From Mucispirillum schaedleri (GTDB lineage Bacteria; Chrysiogenota; Deferribacteres; Deferribacterales; Mucispirillaceae), in NCBI GenBank assembly GCA_949287985.1, contig CASEIN010000047.1:44131-108130 (forward strand): DNA of 64,000 nt, given 5' to 3'. Shown here piece by piece: positions 16,981-26,003 of the stretch (its first letter is position 1; the number at the start of each line of letters is the position of its first letter). The notes beneath the pieces were generated by a model. The model was given only the letters and a program-made list of their open reading frames with translations. It did not search any database and was not told the DNA's origin. Both the position numbers and the translations under genes were made by a program.

Positions 16981-18324
16981 ATGAATATTGTAATCGTTGG
17001 TGCAGGTGAGGTTGGTACTCACATTGCATCACAGCTGGTTGCAGAACAAAAAGATGTTGTAATTATTGAAAAAGACCCAGAATCTGCAGCAAGGGCTTCT
17101 AGTATGCTTGACTGCCTTGTAATTACAGGAGAAGGTTCTAATGTGGATACTTTAGAGCAGGCAGGGGCCGATAAAGCAGATATATTTATTGCAGCTACAA
17201 GTATAGATGAAGTTAATATGATTTCATGTTTTGTGGCAGGCTCTACATTTAATACACCTGTTAAAATAGCCCGCGTAAGAAATGTGGATTATATGCGAAC
17301 AGGGTTATTAAAAAATGCATCTATCGGTATTGATTACCTTGTTAACCCAGAAATTGAAGCAGCCTTTGATATAGTGCAGACAGTGCTTCATGGTGCAACA
17401 AGTGGTATTTTTGCCTTTCAGGGAACAAATGCTCAATTGCGAGATTTTTTAGTTAAAGAAGAAAGCCTTTTTAATGGAGTTCTTGTTAAAGATATCCGTT
17501 CATTAATTGACCAAAACTTTATTATAGCAGGTGTTTTAAGAGAAGAACGCCTTCATATTCCTCATGGTGATTTTAAAATCATCACTGGCGACCATTTATA
17601 TATTGCAGCACTTGGTAAATCATTTAATAAAATTTTAACAAGAGCAGGTATGACTGTAGATAAACTAAAACGGCTTGTTGTTGTTGGTGGTGGTTTAATA
17701 GGAAAACATGTAGCTGGTATGCTTATAGAAGACGGTAAAGATGTGCGTATTATCGAAAAAGACTATGAAAGATGCAAAGAATTATCAGCACTTTACCCTG
17801 AAGCTACAGTAATTAATGGCAATATATCTGATAGAGATGTTTTTGAAGAAGAAAATATAGCTTATACTGATGCTATTATTACAACCACTCAAAGTGAAGA
17901 ATTAAATATTCTTGCAGGGGTATATGCAAAAAGTAAAGGTGTAAAACGTGCCGTTGCTTTAATTGATAAGTTAAATTACAGCACACTTGCTACTAATTTA
18001 GGGATTGATTCCTGTATTAGTGCTAAAATGAGTTCTGGTGATGCTATATTAAAATTTATCCGCAAAGGTAATATTAAAAATGTATATACAATTTTTGAAG
18101 GGCAGGCAGAAGCCATTGAGTTTATGGTAACCCATAATAAAGACATTATTGGCAAAAAAGTAATGGAATTAAAACTACCTGAAGGCTGCCTTATTATAAC
18201 AGTTCAAAGGCATAGGAAAACAATAATACCAAACGGTTCATTTGTTATAGAAGAAGGGGACAGCATTATTGCATTTGTAGCCCATGATGTTATTAGTGAG
18301 CTGGAGGCATTAATAAATAAATGA
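16981..18324 (+). CDS. trkA: Trk potassium uptake regulatory subunit TrkA
   Basis: 447 residues. A cytosolic NAD-binding regulator of the K+ channel TrkH. It contains two tandem RCK units, each with a Rossmann start (MNIVIVGAGEVGTHIA at residue 1, LVVVGGGLIGKHVAG near 230) and a C-terminal TrkA-C domain. Ribosome binding site AAGGAT precedes the ATG. Its stop overlaps the start of trkH by 4 nt (ATGA), the usual translationally coupled pair. Confidence 0.95.
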   Translation: MNIVIVGAGEVGTHIASQLVAEQKDVVIIEKDPESAARASSMLDCLVITGEGSNVDTLEQAGADKADIFIAATSIDEVNMISCFVAGSTFNTPVKIARVRNVDYMRTGLLKNASIGIDYLVNPEIEAAFDIVQTVLHGATSGIFAFQGTNAQLRDFLVKEESLFNGVLVKDIRSLIDQNFIIAGVLREERLHIPHGDFKIITGDHLYIAALGKSFNKILTRAGMTVDKLKRLVVVGGGLIGKHVAGMLIEDGKDVRIIEKDYERCKELSALYPEATVINGNISDRDVFEEENIAYTDAIITTTQSEELNILAGVYAKSKGVKRAVALIDKLNYSTLATNLGIDSCISAKMSSGDAILKFIRKGNIKNVYTIFEGQAEAIEFMVTHNKDIIGKKVMELKLPEGCLIITVQRHRKTIIPNGSFVIEEGDSIIAFVAHDVISELEALINK

Positions 18325-19811
18325 TACATCAGCTGCGATTAATTTTAAGACCAATAATTTTCATTAATATTCTTTTAAGTATATTCATGGCAGCATGTGG
18401 AATATATGGATTACTAGTTAGTGAATATGTTGCTGCACTTGCTTTTTTTAAAACAACTGCTGGGGCTATTATCTTATCTGGCTTTATGGCTATGTTTTCA
18501 AAAAGCAGAGAAAAAAAAATAATTACCATAAGAACTGGTTTTGTATTAGTTGTGTTAATATGGGTATTTACATGTGTAATTGGTGCTGTGCCATATTATT
18601 TATCCCATGCTATGCCTAATTTTGTAGATGCATTATTTGAATCAGTATCTGGTTTTACAACGGTGGGAGCATCTATTCTTTCAGATATTGAAAGGCTGCC
18701 ATCATCGATACTTTTATGGCGTGCTATTACCCACTGGATAGGGGGTGGTGGAATAGTTGTTTTATCTGTTGCTATTTTACCACTTTTAGGTATTGGTGGC
18801 ACACATTTAATGCAGGCAGAAACAACAGGTGTTACAAAAGAAAAACTAACACCACGCATTACTCAAACAGCAAAATATATTTGGATATTATATGTTACAT
18901 TAAATATTATTGGTATTATATTATTATCCTATGGTGGCATGAATTTATTAGATGCTTTTACCCATGCATCAAGTGCTATTGCAACAGGTGGTTTTTCCAA
19001 TAAAAATACATCAGTAGGATATTTTCAGTCAGCTTATATAGACTGGATAATAATAGGGTTTATGTATATTGGCTCTTTAAACTTTTTAGTATTAATAAAA
19101 GCATTAAAAGGTAATTTAAAAAGTTTTTTTTATGATTCAGAAATACGCGTATTTACTCTTATTATAATTGTTATTTCCACTATTGTATCATTACTTTTAT
19201 ATTTTGAACCAGAAGGGTTTAAAGATATACATGGCAATGTTCACACATCATTATATGATGCCTTTAGGTTTGGAACATTTCAAGTAGTATCAATTATAAG
19301 CACTACAGGTTTTGCCACAGCAGATTATAACATATGGAACCCTGCTGCTCAAATTTTAATATTTTTAATGTTTTTTATAGGTGGCTCGTCTGGTTCTACA
19401 TCAGGCGGCATAAAAGTTATACGCCACATAATAATGTTTAAGCAGGCAGTTATAAACATAAAATCTTTAATCCACCCAAAAGGTGTTTTTACTATGCGTA
19501 TAAATAATAATCCTATATCAAATAGTGTTGTAATTACAGTTATGGGGTTTATTATTATGTATGTAGCTACACTATTTATTGGAGCATTTATTGTAGCATT
19601 AAGTGGTGTGCTTACTCCATTTGAAAGTATATCTGCCATGCTTGGAGCATTGGGAACAATAGGCCCCGGTTTTGGAGCAGTAGGACCTGCTGGCAACTAT
19701 GGATTTTTACCAGATTTTGCAAAAGTTACTTTATTTGTATCTATGATTATAGGACGTTTAGAGCTTTTTACAGTGCTTGTTATATTTAGCCCATGGTTTT
19801 GGAAAAAATAA
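18321..19811 (+). CDS. trkH: Trk potassium uptake channel subunit TrkH
   Basis: 496 residues, an integral inner-membrane protein with about ten membrane segments and pore loops. Filter-type glycine motifs recur, for example SVSGFTTVGAS, SAIATGGFSN, STTGFATAD and LGTIGPGFG, one per pore repeat. The GGSSGSTSGGIK segment is the family's intramembrane loop. Co-translated with trkA through a 4-nt overlap. Confidence 0.95.
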   Translation: MIHQLRLILRPIIFINILLSIFMAACGIYGLLVSEYVAALAFFKTTAGAIILSGFMAMFSKSREKKIITIRTGFVLVVLIWVFTCVIGAVPYYLSHAMPNFVDALFESVSGFTTVGASILSDIERLPSSILLWRAITHWIGGGGIVVLSVAILPLLGIGGTHLMQAETTGVTKEKLTPRITQTAKYIWILYVTLNIIGIILLSYGGMNLLDAFTHASSAIATGGFSNKNTSVGYFQSAYIDWIIIGFMYIGSLNFLVLIKALKGNLKSFFYDSEIRVFTLIIIVISTIVSLLLYFEPEGFKDIHGNVHTSLYDAFRFGTFQVVSIISTTGFATADYNIWNPAAQILIFLMFFIGGSSGSTSGGIKVIRHIIMFKQAVINIKSLIHPKGVFTMRINNNPISNSVVITVMGFIIMYVATLFIGAFIVALSGVLTPFESISAMLGALGTIGPGFGAVGPAGNYGFLPDFAKVTLFVSMIIGRLELFTVLVIFSPWFWKK

Positions 19812-19846
19812 TAACTAACTGTATTAATTTGTTATAGGTTTTATTT

Positions 19847-22108
19847 ATGATTACACGTGAAATAAAAATACAAGGTATCGTTCAGGGTGTTGGATTTAGA
19901 CCTTTTATAAAAAATTTAGCAGACAGCCTGCAAATAAAAGGTAGTGTTATTAATACCAGCAATGGAGTAATTATAAAAGCAAACTTATGGGACGAAGAAC
20001 TTACAAAATTTATTAATTTAATAAAAACGAAATCACCGTCATTATCCCATATTGTAGATATTCAAGTTCAAGATATATCTCATATTGATTTTAATGATTT
20101 TAAAATAGAAACATCAAAAGATACAGGTGGCATAACATTAATACCACCAGATATGGCAGTATGTAATGAATGCAGGGCAGAAATTTTAGATATTTCAGAG
20201 CGTAGGTTTTTTTACCCTTTTACAAACTGCACAAACTGTGGTCCAAGATATTCCATTATAGAGCATTTACCATATGATAGATGCAATACCACTATGAAAT
20301 CATTTAATATGTGTAATGAATGTATGCATGAGTATGAAGATAGTAAAGATAGAAGATTTCATGCAGAGCCCATTGCATGTATTGAATGTGGTCCAAAAGT
20401 ATACTTAAACTATAAGGGAAAAATAATTGAAAACCAGGAAGAATCCTTTAAAAAGCTGGCAGAACATATTGATAATGGTGGCATTGCAGCAGTTAAAGGG
20501 CTTGGTGGATATCATTTAATATGCAGCGCAGAGCAAAATGAGCCTGTTAAAAAATTAAGAGAATTTAAAAAACGAAATACGAAACCTTTTGCCATAATGG
20601 CAGAAAATATTGAAACAGTAAAACGCTATGCAGTAGTGCCAAATGAAGTGGAAAAACTTTTAAAACAGCCTGAAAGCCCTATTGTTATATTTGAATGGTT
20701 TAGAAGGCCCTTTTCAGACCTTGTATCACCTAATTCTAATAAAATAGGGGTTATGGTTGCATATACTCCACTGCACATTATTTTATTTCAGTTTATGAAA
20801 ACAAAATTTATTGTGGCAACAAGTGGCAATTATAAAGATGAACCTATTGCAAAAAATGAACAAGAAGCAGAAAAAAATTTAAAAGAATTTACAAATGTTT
20901 TTTTACATCATAACAGGGAAATTTTCCAAAGAGTAGATGATAGTGTATGTATAACAGCAGATTATGGCTATACACTTTTAAGGCGTGCCAGGGGGTTTGC
21001 TCCATATCCTGTTGCCTTAAGAAAATATAAAGATGAAGAACTTTTTGCAAGTGGTGCAAACCTTAAAAGCTCACTGCTTTTTTATAAAGACGGCTATGGG
21101 TTTTTAAGCCAGTATATTGGTGATTTAGATAATATTGAAACAGAAGAAATGTATGAAGAAGTTCATGATAATATGAAATCTTTATTTAATATTAACCCAG
21201 ATACTGCCATAATAGATTACCACAGCCAGTATAGAAGCTCACTTTTTGCAGAAAAAAATTATAAAAATATATATAAAGTTCAACATCATGCAGCTCATTT
21301 TACTTCTAATTTAGCAGAAAATTCATATTATAGTGATGCAATAGGCATAGTTATGGATGGCTTTGGTTTAGGGCTTGATAATAAGGGCTGGGGTGGAGAA
21401 ATATTTATAAAGCAGGAAAGTATTATTATTCGCTATGGTCATATTGAAAACCATATACAGCCGGGGCTTGATTCTGCTGCTAAACACCCAGTTAGAATGA
21501 TGCTTTCATATCTGCATTCTAATAATCTGCTTGAAAAAATCAAACCTTTATTACTGGAAAATAATTACACTACAGAGCAGGAAATATCTTTAATAAAAAC
21601 GGCAGTAGATAATAAAGTAAATTCCATATATACAAGTGCAGCAGGCAGGCTTTTTGAAGCTATGGGCTCTTTAATATTAAGAAAACGAAGTAATGAATAT
21701 GAAGGGGAGCTGGCAATTCTTTTAGAAAATTTAACGTATGGAGAATGTGAAGAAGAATACACTTTTATATTTGAAGAAAATGAAATAAAATTGTATAATA
21801 TGTTAAATGAGTTACTTGATGATATTTTAAATAAAGTGGATATTAGGATAATATCTACAAAATTTCATAACGGATTTGCAAAAGTTATATATAATATTTG
21901 CATGCATTTAAAGGAAAAATATAATATTTGCACAGTTGCATTATCAGGTGGTGTTATGCAGAATATATTTTTAAGCAGTAAAATATATAACTTACTTGTA
22001 AATAATGGTTTTAATGTATTAACTCACAAAAAAGTTCCTGCCAATGATGCAGGTATTGCTTTAGGGCAGCTTTATTATTATTTATGTAATTTAGAGCTTA
22101 AATACTAA
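19847..22108 (+). CDS. hypF: Carbamoyltransferase HypF (NiFe-hydrogenase maturation)
   Basis: 753 residues. HypF makes the carbamoyl group that becomes the cyanide ligand of NiFe hydrogenases. Domains in order: acylphosphatase-like (1-90, IVQGVGFRPF), two C4 zinc fingers with about 18-residue spacing (CNEC/CTNC and CNEC/CIEC), YrdC-like domain (about 195-375), and a Kae1-like C-terminal domain with the metal-binding QHHAAH motif. No other hyp or hydrogenase structural gene is visible in this window, so it is separated from its partners. Confidence 0.95.
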   Translation: MITREIKIQGIVQGVGFRPFIKNLADSLQIKGSVINTSNGVIIKANLWDEELTKFINLIKTKSPSLSHIVDIQVQDISHIDFNDFKIETSKDTGGITLIPPDMAVCNECRAEILDISERRFFYPFTNCTNCGPRYSIIEHLPYDRCNTTMKSFNMCNECMHEYEDSKDRRFHAEPIACIECGPKVYLNYKGKIIENQEESFKKLAEHIDNGGIAAVKGLGGYHLICSAEQNEPVKKLREFKKRNTKPFAIMAENIETVKRYAVVPNEVEKLLKQPESPIVIFEWFRRPFSDLVSPNSNKIGVMVAYTPLHIILFQFMKTKFIVATSGNYKDEPIAKNEQEAEKNLKEFTNVFLHHNREIFQRVDDSVCITADYGYTLLRRARGFAPYPVALRKYKDEELFASGANLKSSLLFYKDGYGFLSQYIGDLDNIETEEMYEEVHDNMKSLFNINPDTAIIDYHSQYRSSLFAEKNYKNIYKVQHHAAHFTSNLAENSYYSDAIGIVMDGFGLGLDNKGWGGEIFIKQESIIIRYGHIENHIQPGLDSAAKHPVRMMLSYLHSNNLLEKIKPLLLENNYTTEQEISLIKTAVDNKVNSIYTSAAGRLFEAMGSLILRKRSNEYEGELAILLENLTYGECEEEYTFIFEENEIKLYNMLNELLDDILNKVDIRIISTKFHNGFAKVIYNICMHLKEKYNICTVALSGGVMQNIFLSSKIYNLLVNNGFNVLTHKKVPANDAGIALGQLYYYLCNLELKY

Positions 22109-22173
22109 AAAAGCTAAACTAATATAATCAATAGACGATATGTTTAGTAAGATGGCAATTATGGAGTTTAGTT

Positions 22174-23037
22174 ATGTTATGGGCTAATATAAGCATAATA
22201 ATACTTGTAGCAGTTCTTGCAGCAATATATTTTCTTCCTTATAGAAAACTAAAAGGGAAAATTTTCAAAAAACTGCTTCCAGATATTAAAGGTATTACAG
22301 CAATGGAATATAAAACATCAGCTTACAGCCTTCAGCTTGAGAAAAGAAAAGGTGTGTGGTATGTAATAGATTCTGACTGGGAAGCAGATAGAAGTAAAGT
22401 TACAAAACTATTAAACAGATTAAGGGATTTAAATGTTGATGAAAGAATATCTGCCTCTATTGATGCGCCAGAATACAGCATAGGAAGTAATGGTTATTTA
22501 TTATTAGATTATAGCGGAAAACATGTTACTATTGCCATAGGCAATAGAGTGGAGCAGGATGAAGAATATGTATATATTACAAAAACAGGGGACCCTGATA
22601 TACTAGTAGTTCATTCTGGAGCATTAAGCCTTTTACCAAAAGATGCGGGTGCTTTTTCTGATACGCTTTTATTTCAAGCATATTACCCACAGATTAAAAG
22701 CATTGAAGCAAGTTTAGGGAAAGACTATTTTTCGTTACTTAGAACAGAAAATGGCTGGTTATACGATGGAAAAAATATTATAAAAGAAGAGAAAGCTCAA
22801 AATTTTATGGAGGAGCTGTTATCAAGTGAAGCTGAAGGCTTTGTAGAAGATGAACATATTAAATTACCACAAAGGCCTACTGCATCTATTACACTAAAAA
22901 TCAACAGGCGTAGTATAACGCGGTATTTTTTCAGTATTCCAACACTACATAATCAATACTTAATGCCATTAAAGGGAAGAATATTGTATGTGGATAAAGA
23001 AATAGTTAAGCGTATTTTTTCCTGGACAGGAAGATAG
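22174..23037 (+). CDS. DUF4340-like membrane-anchored protein
   Basis: 287 residues with one N-terminal membrane anchor (about 4-22) and the rest predicted outside. The repeated beta-rich segments (YSLQLEKRKGVWYVIDSDWEAD and later a similar FSLLRTENGWLYDG) match the DUF4340 pattern, a domain frequently found beside ABC-type gliding or export genes but of unknown function. An SD-like GGAG precedes the ATG by 7 nt. No transporter gene is adjacent here. Confidence 0.6.
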   Translation: MLWANISIIILVAVLAAIYFLPYRKLKGKIFKKLLPDIKGITAMEYKTSAYSLQLEKRKGVWYVIDSDWEADRSKVTKLLNRLRDLNVDERISASIDAPEYSIGSNGYLLLDYSGKHVTIAIGNRVEQDEEYVYITKTGDPDILVVHSGALSLLPKDAGAFSDTLLFQAYYPQIKSIEASLGKDYFSLLRTENGWLYDGKNIIKEEKAQNFMEELLSSEAEGFVEDEHIKLPQRPTASITLKINRRSITRYFFSIPTLHNQYLMPLKGRILYVDKEIVKRIFSWTGR

Positions 23038-23090
23038 TTTTAACAGCCAAAATTATATAAATAGCACATACACTTTAAAAATCAGTATGT

Positions 23091-23773
23091 TTAGTTAAAG
23101 CCTGAAATAACAGTATATTTAATAGATGTATTTGTTACATCATGCACTTGTATTTTTGCACCTTTGCAGGATATAATATTGCCATCTTTTAAATCATAAG
23201 ATAATTCCAAATCAAATGCCTGTCTGGCTAAATCGCTGTAATATTCTCTATATAAAAATTTAATAGTATTTCCACTTTTACCTGTATAAACAAGTGTTTT
23301 TACTAGATTATATTTTTTCTCTATATAATATTCATTATCAATAGTATAGTCAGATGGTTTAATAAGATATTGAGTATATACAGTGCCATATGCATTTACA
23401 AATGCTGTATAAAGCTTATTTTCATGGGTTAATATAATGCCGTAATCAAATTCTAATAGACTATACCTGTATACTTTATTATAAATTTCTTTATTACCTG
23501 CATTCCACGGTTTATATTCATATAGTAAATAATATTCACCACGTGGTGCATTATAATTAGATGAACTAGTAATCGTAATTTTGCTTGATTTATATTTTAT
23601 CCCCTGCACTAAAATAGTATCACCAATATTTTTTGTCTCACTTTTTTTATATTAGGAATTATATAATTTTCTCCATTAGTATTTGCATCAAAAAGGTATG
23701 TTTTTGGGGTAACAAAGCAGCCAGTTAATAATAAAAGAGTTAACACCATAAAGGAAATATAATATTTATTCAC
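23091..23773 (-). pseudogene. Lipoprotein gene interrupted by a 1-nt frameshift at an A7 tract
   Basis: A GTG at 23771-23773 with GGAG six nt upstream starts a signal peptide with lipobox LLLLTGC. This frame reads into an A7 run (minus strand, 23648-23642) and then stops. Adding one A joins it exactly to the downstream frame (ETKNIGDTILVQGIKY... to the stop at 23091), giving a continuous protein of about 227 residues. Without the shift, the only other start for the second half is an unsupported GTG at 23609. It could be a dead gene, a homopolymer-switched gene or a sequencing error. A C9-tract promoter lies directly upstream. Confidence 0.75.
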
Positions 23774-23799
23774 AATACACTCCATAAAAAATTTTACTC

Positions 23800-23826
23800 A
23801 TTATATCATGGGGGGGGGAATGTCAA
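23800..23826 (-). promoter_or_regulatory. C9-tract promoter of the frameshifted lipoprotein gene
   Basis: Minus strand: -35 TTGACA (23826-23821), 15-nt spacer with nine C (23818-23810), extended -10 TGATATAAT (23808-23800). Architecture and even the flanking bases match those at 149-175 and 1208-1235, although this copy is more than 22 kb away. The start codon is only about 27 nt downstream of the -10. Confidence 0.75.
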
Positions 23827-24026
23827 TAAAAATTATGAATTATTTATACTTAGCTTATTTAGAAAGTAAATTTATCCAAGTATATTAAAAACGAAAAATT
23901 ATAAGCTAAAAAATATGGGTTTTTACTTTATAATTAATATTACATAGATATGTATTAAAAAATTCTATCAATATATTTTTATCTCTTTATTTTTTTTAAA
24001 AAACTTATTATAATCATTTCATATTT

Positions 24027-24045
24027 TTTAGTATTATATACTAAA
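24027..24045. promoter_or_regulatory. Palindrome in front of gpsA
   Basis: TTTAGTAT (24027-24034), three bases, ATACTAAA (24038-24045): a perfect 8-bp inverted repeat ending 5 bp before the GGAGGAG box of gpsA. It overlaps a TATTAT/ATTATA -10-like sequence, so it may be a regulator site on the gpsA promoter. No -35 is obvious. The rest of 23827-24026 is A/T-rich and I see nothing else in it. Confidence 0.35.
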
Positions 24046-24062
24046 TTATTGGAGGAGATAAA

Positions 24063-25058
24063 TTGAACAATAAAGTAGCAGTTATTGGTGGTGGTAGTTT
24101 TGGAACTGCCCTTGCAACTTTGGCAGCCAGAGATGGCAGAGAAGTTATAATGTATGTTAGAGAAGAAGAAATTATAGAAGCTATAAATAATGCTCATGTA
24201 AACCCTGTTTTTTTATCTGATTTATTACTGCCAAAAAATGTATCAGCAAAACCAATGGACGATATTTCAACTTGTGATGCAGATTATATTATTTGGTCTG
24301 TTCCATCACAATTTACTAGAACTATGGCAAAAACTTATGCCAAAAGCTTAACTGGTAAAAATATTTTACTTGCAACAAAAGGCGTAGAAATTTCTACTGG
24401 TCAATTAATGTTATCTGTAATATCCAGCGAAGTTACGGCTAAGTATTCAGTGCTTTCTGGTCCTTCTTTTGCAAAAGAATTATCTCAGAAAAAACCAACA
24501 TCAGTTTCTATTGCATCTTATTCTGCTTCCCTTGCAAAATGGTGGCAGGAAACATTATCATGTGATTATTTTAGAGTATACACTTCAGATGATATGATAG
24601 GTTTAGAAGTCGGTGGAGCAGTTAAAAATGTTATAGCAATTGCTACAGGATTAAGCGACGGTATGGCTCTTGATAATAATGCACGTGCTGCATTAATTAC
24701 AAGGGGGTTAGCAGAAATCACACGTTTTGGACTGGCTTATGGGGCAAAAAGGGAAACTTTTGTAGGGCTTTCTGGTCTTGGTGATTTAGTATTAACATGC
24801 ACAGGGGAGCAGTCAAGAAACTATAGTGTTGGTAAACTTTTAGCATTAGGTAAAGATATTGATGAAATTACTCACTCTATGAAAATGGTGGCAGAAGGTG
24901 TGCCAACTGCTAAAGCTGTTTATTTAGTAGCTCAGGAAAGAGGCGTTGAAATGCCAATATGTACAGAAGTTTATAAAATAATATATGAAAGAAAAAACCC
25001 ACGTGATTCTGTAAAAGATTTAATGACAAGACCATTAACAGTGGAAATGCCATATTAA
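24063..25058 (+). CDS. gpsA: Glycerol-3-phosphate dehydrogenase [NAD(P)+]
   Basis: 331 residues. GpsA reduces dihydroxyacetone phosphate to sn-glycerol-3-phosphate for phospholipid synthesis. Motifs: VIGGGSFGTALA, the SGPSFAKEL segment, catalytic Lys in VKNVIAIA, and GLSGLGDLVLTCT. The start is TTG, chosen because a strong GGAGGAG lies 7 nt upstream and the Rossmann motif begins right after it. ilvE follows after 15 nt. Confidence 0.95.
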   Translation: MNNKVAVIGGGSFGTALATLAARDGREVIMYVREEEIIEAINNAHVNPVFLSDLLLPKNVSAKPMDDISTCDADYIIWSVPSQFTRTMAKTYAKSLTGKNILLATKGVEISTGQLMLSVISSEVTAKYSVLSGPSFAKELSQKKPTSVSIASYSASLAKWWQETLSCDYFRVYTSDDMIGLEVGGAVKNVIAIATGLSDGMALDNNARAALITRGLAEITRFGLAYGAKRETFVGLSGLGDLVLTCTGEQSRNYSVGKLLALGKDIDEITHSMKMVAEGVPTAKAVYLVAQERGVEMPICTEVYKIIYERKNPRDSVKDLMTRPLTVEMPY

Positions 25059-25073
25059 TATAAGGAGAAAATT

Positions 25074-26000
25074 ATGTCAGCAGTAAGTAATGATAGCAAG
25101 ATTTGGATGAATGGCAAATTAGTTGCTAAAGAAAATGCAAATGTTTCAGTTTTAACTCACACACTTCATTATGGTGTTGGTGTATTTGAAGGTATTCGCT
25201 GTTATAAAACTGATAATGGTTCTGCTGTTTTCCGTTTAAAAGAGCATATGCAAAGGCTTTTAGATTCTGCACGTATTTTTATGATTAACCCTGGTTACTC
25301 TATTGATGAATTATGTAAGGCAACTATTGAAACTATTAAAGCAAATAATTTAGAAGAATGTTATATTCGCCCAATTGTTTATTTAGGTGATGGTGGTCTT
25401 GGTATTAAGATAGATGAAAAATACCCAGTAGAAACAGCTATTGCTGCTTGGAACTGGGGTGCTTATCTTGGTGAAGAAGGTATGGCAAAAGGTATTAAGG
25501 TTTGCACATCTTCTTTTAACAGATTTCATGTAAATTCTACAGCTACACGTTCTAAAACTTGTGGTAACTATGTGGCAAGTGTTCTTGCTAAAAGGGAAGC
25601 TATTTTAGGCGGCTATGATGAGGCTTTATTTTTAGATACTGAAGGTTATGTGGCTGAAGGCAGTGGCGAAAACGTATTTATTGTAAAAAATGGTAAAATC
25701 ATTACTACTCCAATGACTTCTATTTTAAGAGGTATTACTCGTGATGCTGTTATGCAGCTTGCTTCTGATTTAGGTTATGAAATAGTAGAGCAAAGGTTTA
25801 CAAAAGATGATTTTTATTTAGCTGATGAAGCATTTTTCACAGGCACAGCAGCAGAAGTTACACCAATTAGAGAGCTTGATGGCAGAATCATTGGCAGTGG
25901 CAGCCGTGGTGAAATCACTCAAAAAATTCAAGCAGCATTTTTTGATGTGGTAAAAGGTAAAAATCAAAAATATAGCCACTGGTTATATCCTGTAAAATAA
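25074..26000 (+). CDS. ilvE: Branched-chain amino acid aminotransferase
   Basis: 308 residues, a fold-type IV PLP aminotransferase that exchanges the amino group of Leu, Ile and Val with 2-oxoglutarate. Seen: HYGVGVFEGIRCY near the N-terminus, YIRPIVYLG, the PLP lysine in RSKTCGNYVAS, EGSGENVF and FFTGTAAEVTPI. All fit IvlE rather than D-amino-acid transaminase. Ribosome binding site AAGGAG at 25063-25068. polA starts 3 nt after its stop. Confidence 0.93.
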   Translation: MSAVSNDSKIWMNGKLVAKENANVSVLTHTLHYGVGVFEGIRCYKTDNGSAVFRLKEHMQRLLDSARIFMINPGYSIDELCKATIETIKANNLEECYIRPIVYLGDGGLGIKIDEKYPVETAIAAWNWGAYLGEEGMAKGIKVCTSSFNRFHVNSTATRSKTCGNYVASVLAKREAILGGYDEALFLDTEGYVAEGSGENVFIVKNGKIITTPMTSILRGITRDAVMQLASDLGYEIVEQRFTKDDFYLADEAFFTGTAAEVTPIRELDGRIIGSGSRGEITQKIQAAFFDVVKGKNQKYSHWLYPVK

Positions 26001-26003
26001 TTT

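Noticed and set aside
23979..24197. 72-residue minus-strand ORF over the gpsA start
   Set aside because: Overlaps the certain gpsA N-terminus, low complexity, no ribosome binding site.
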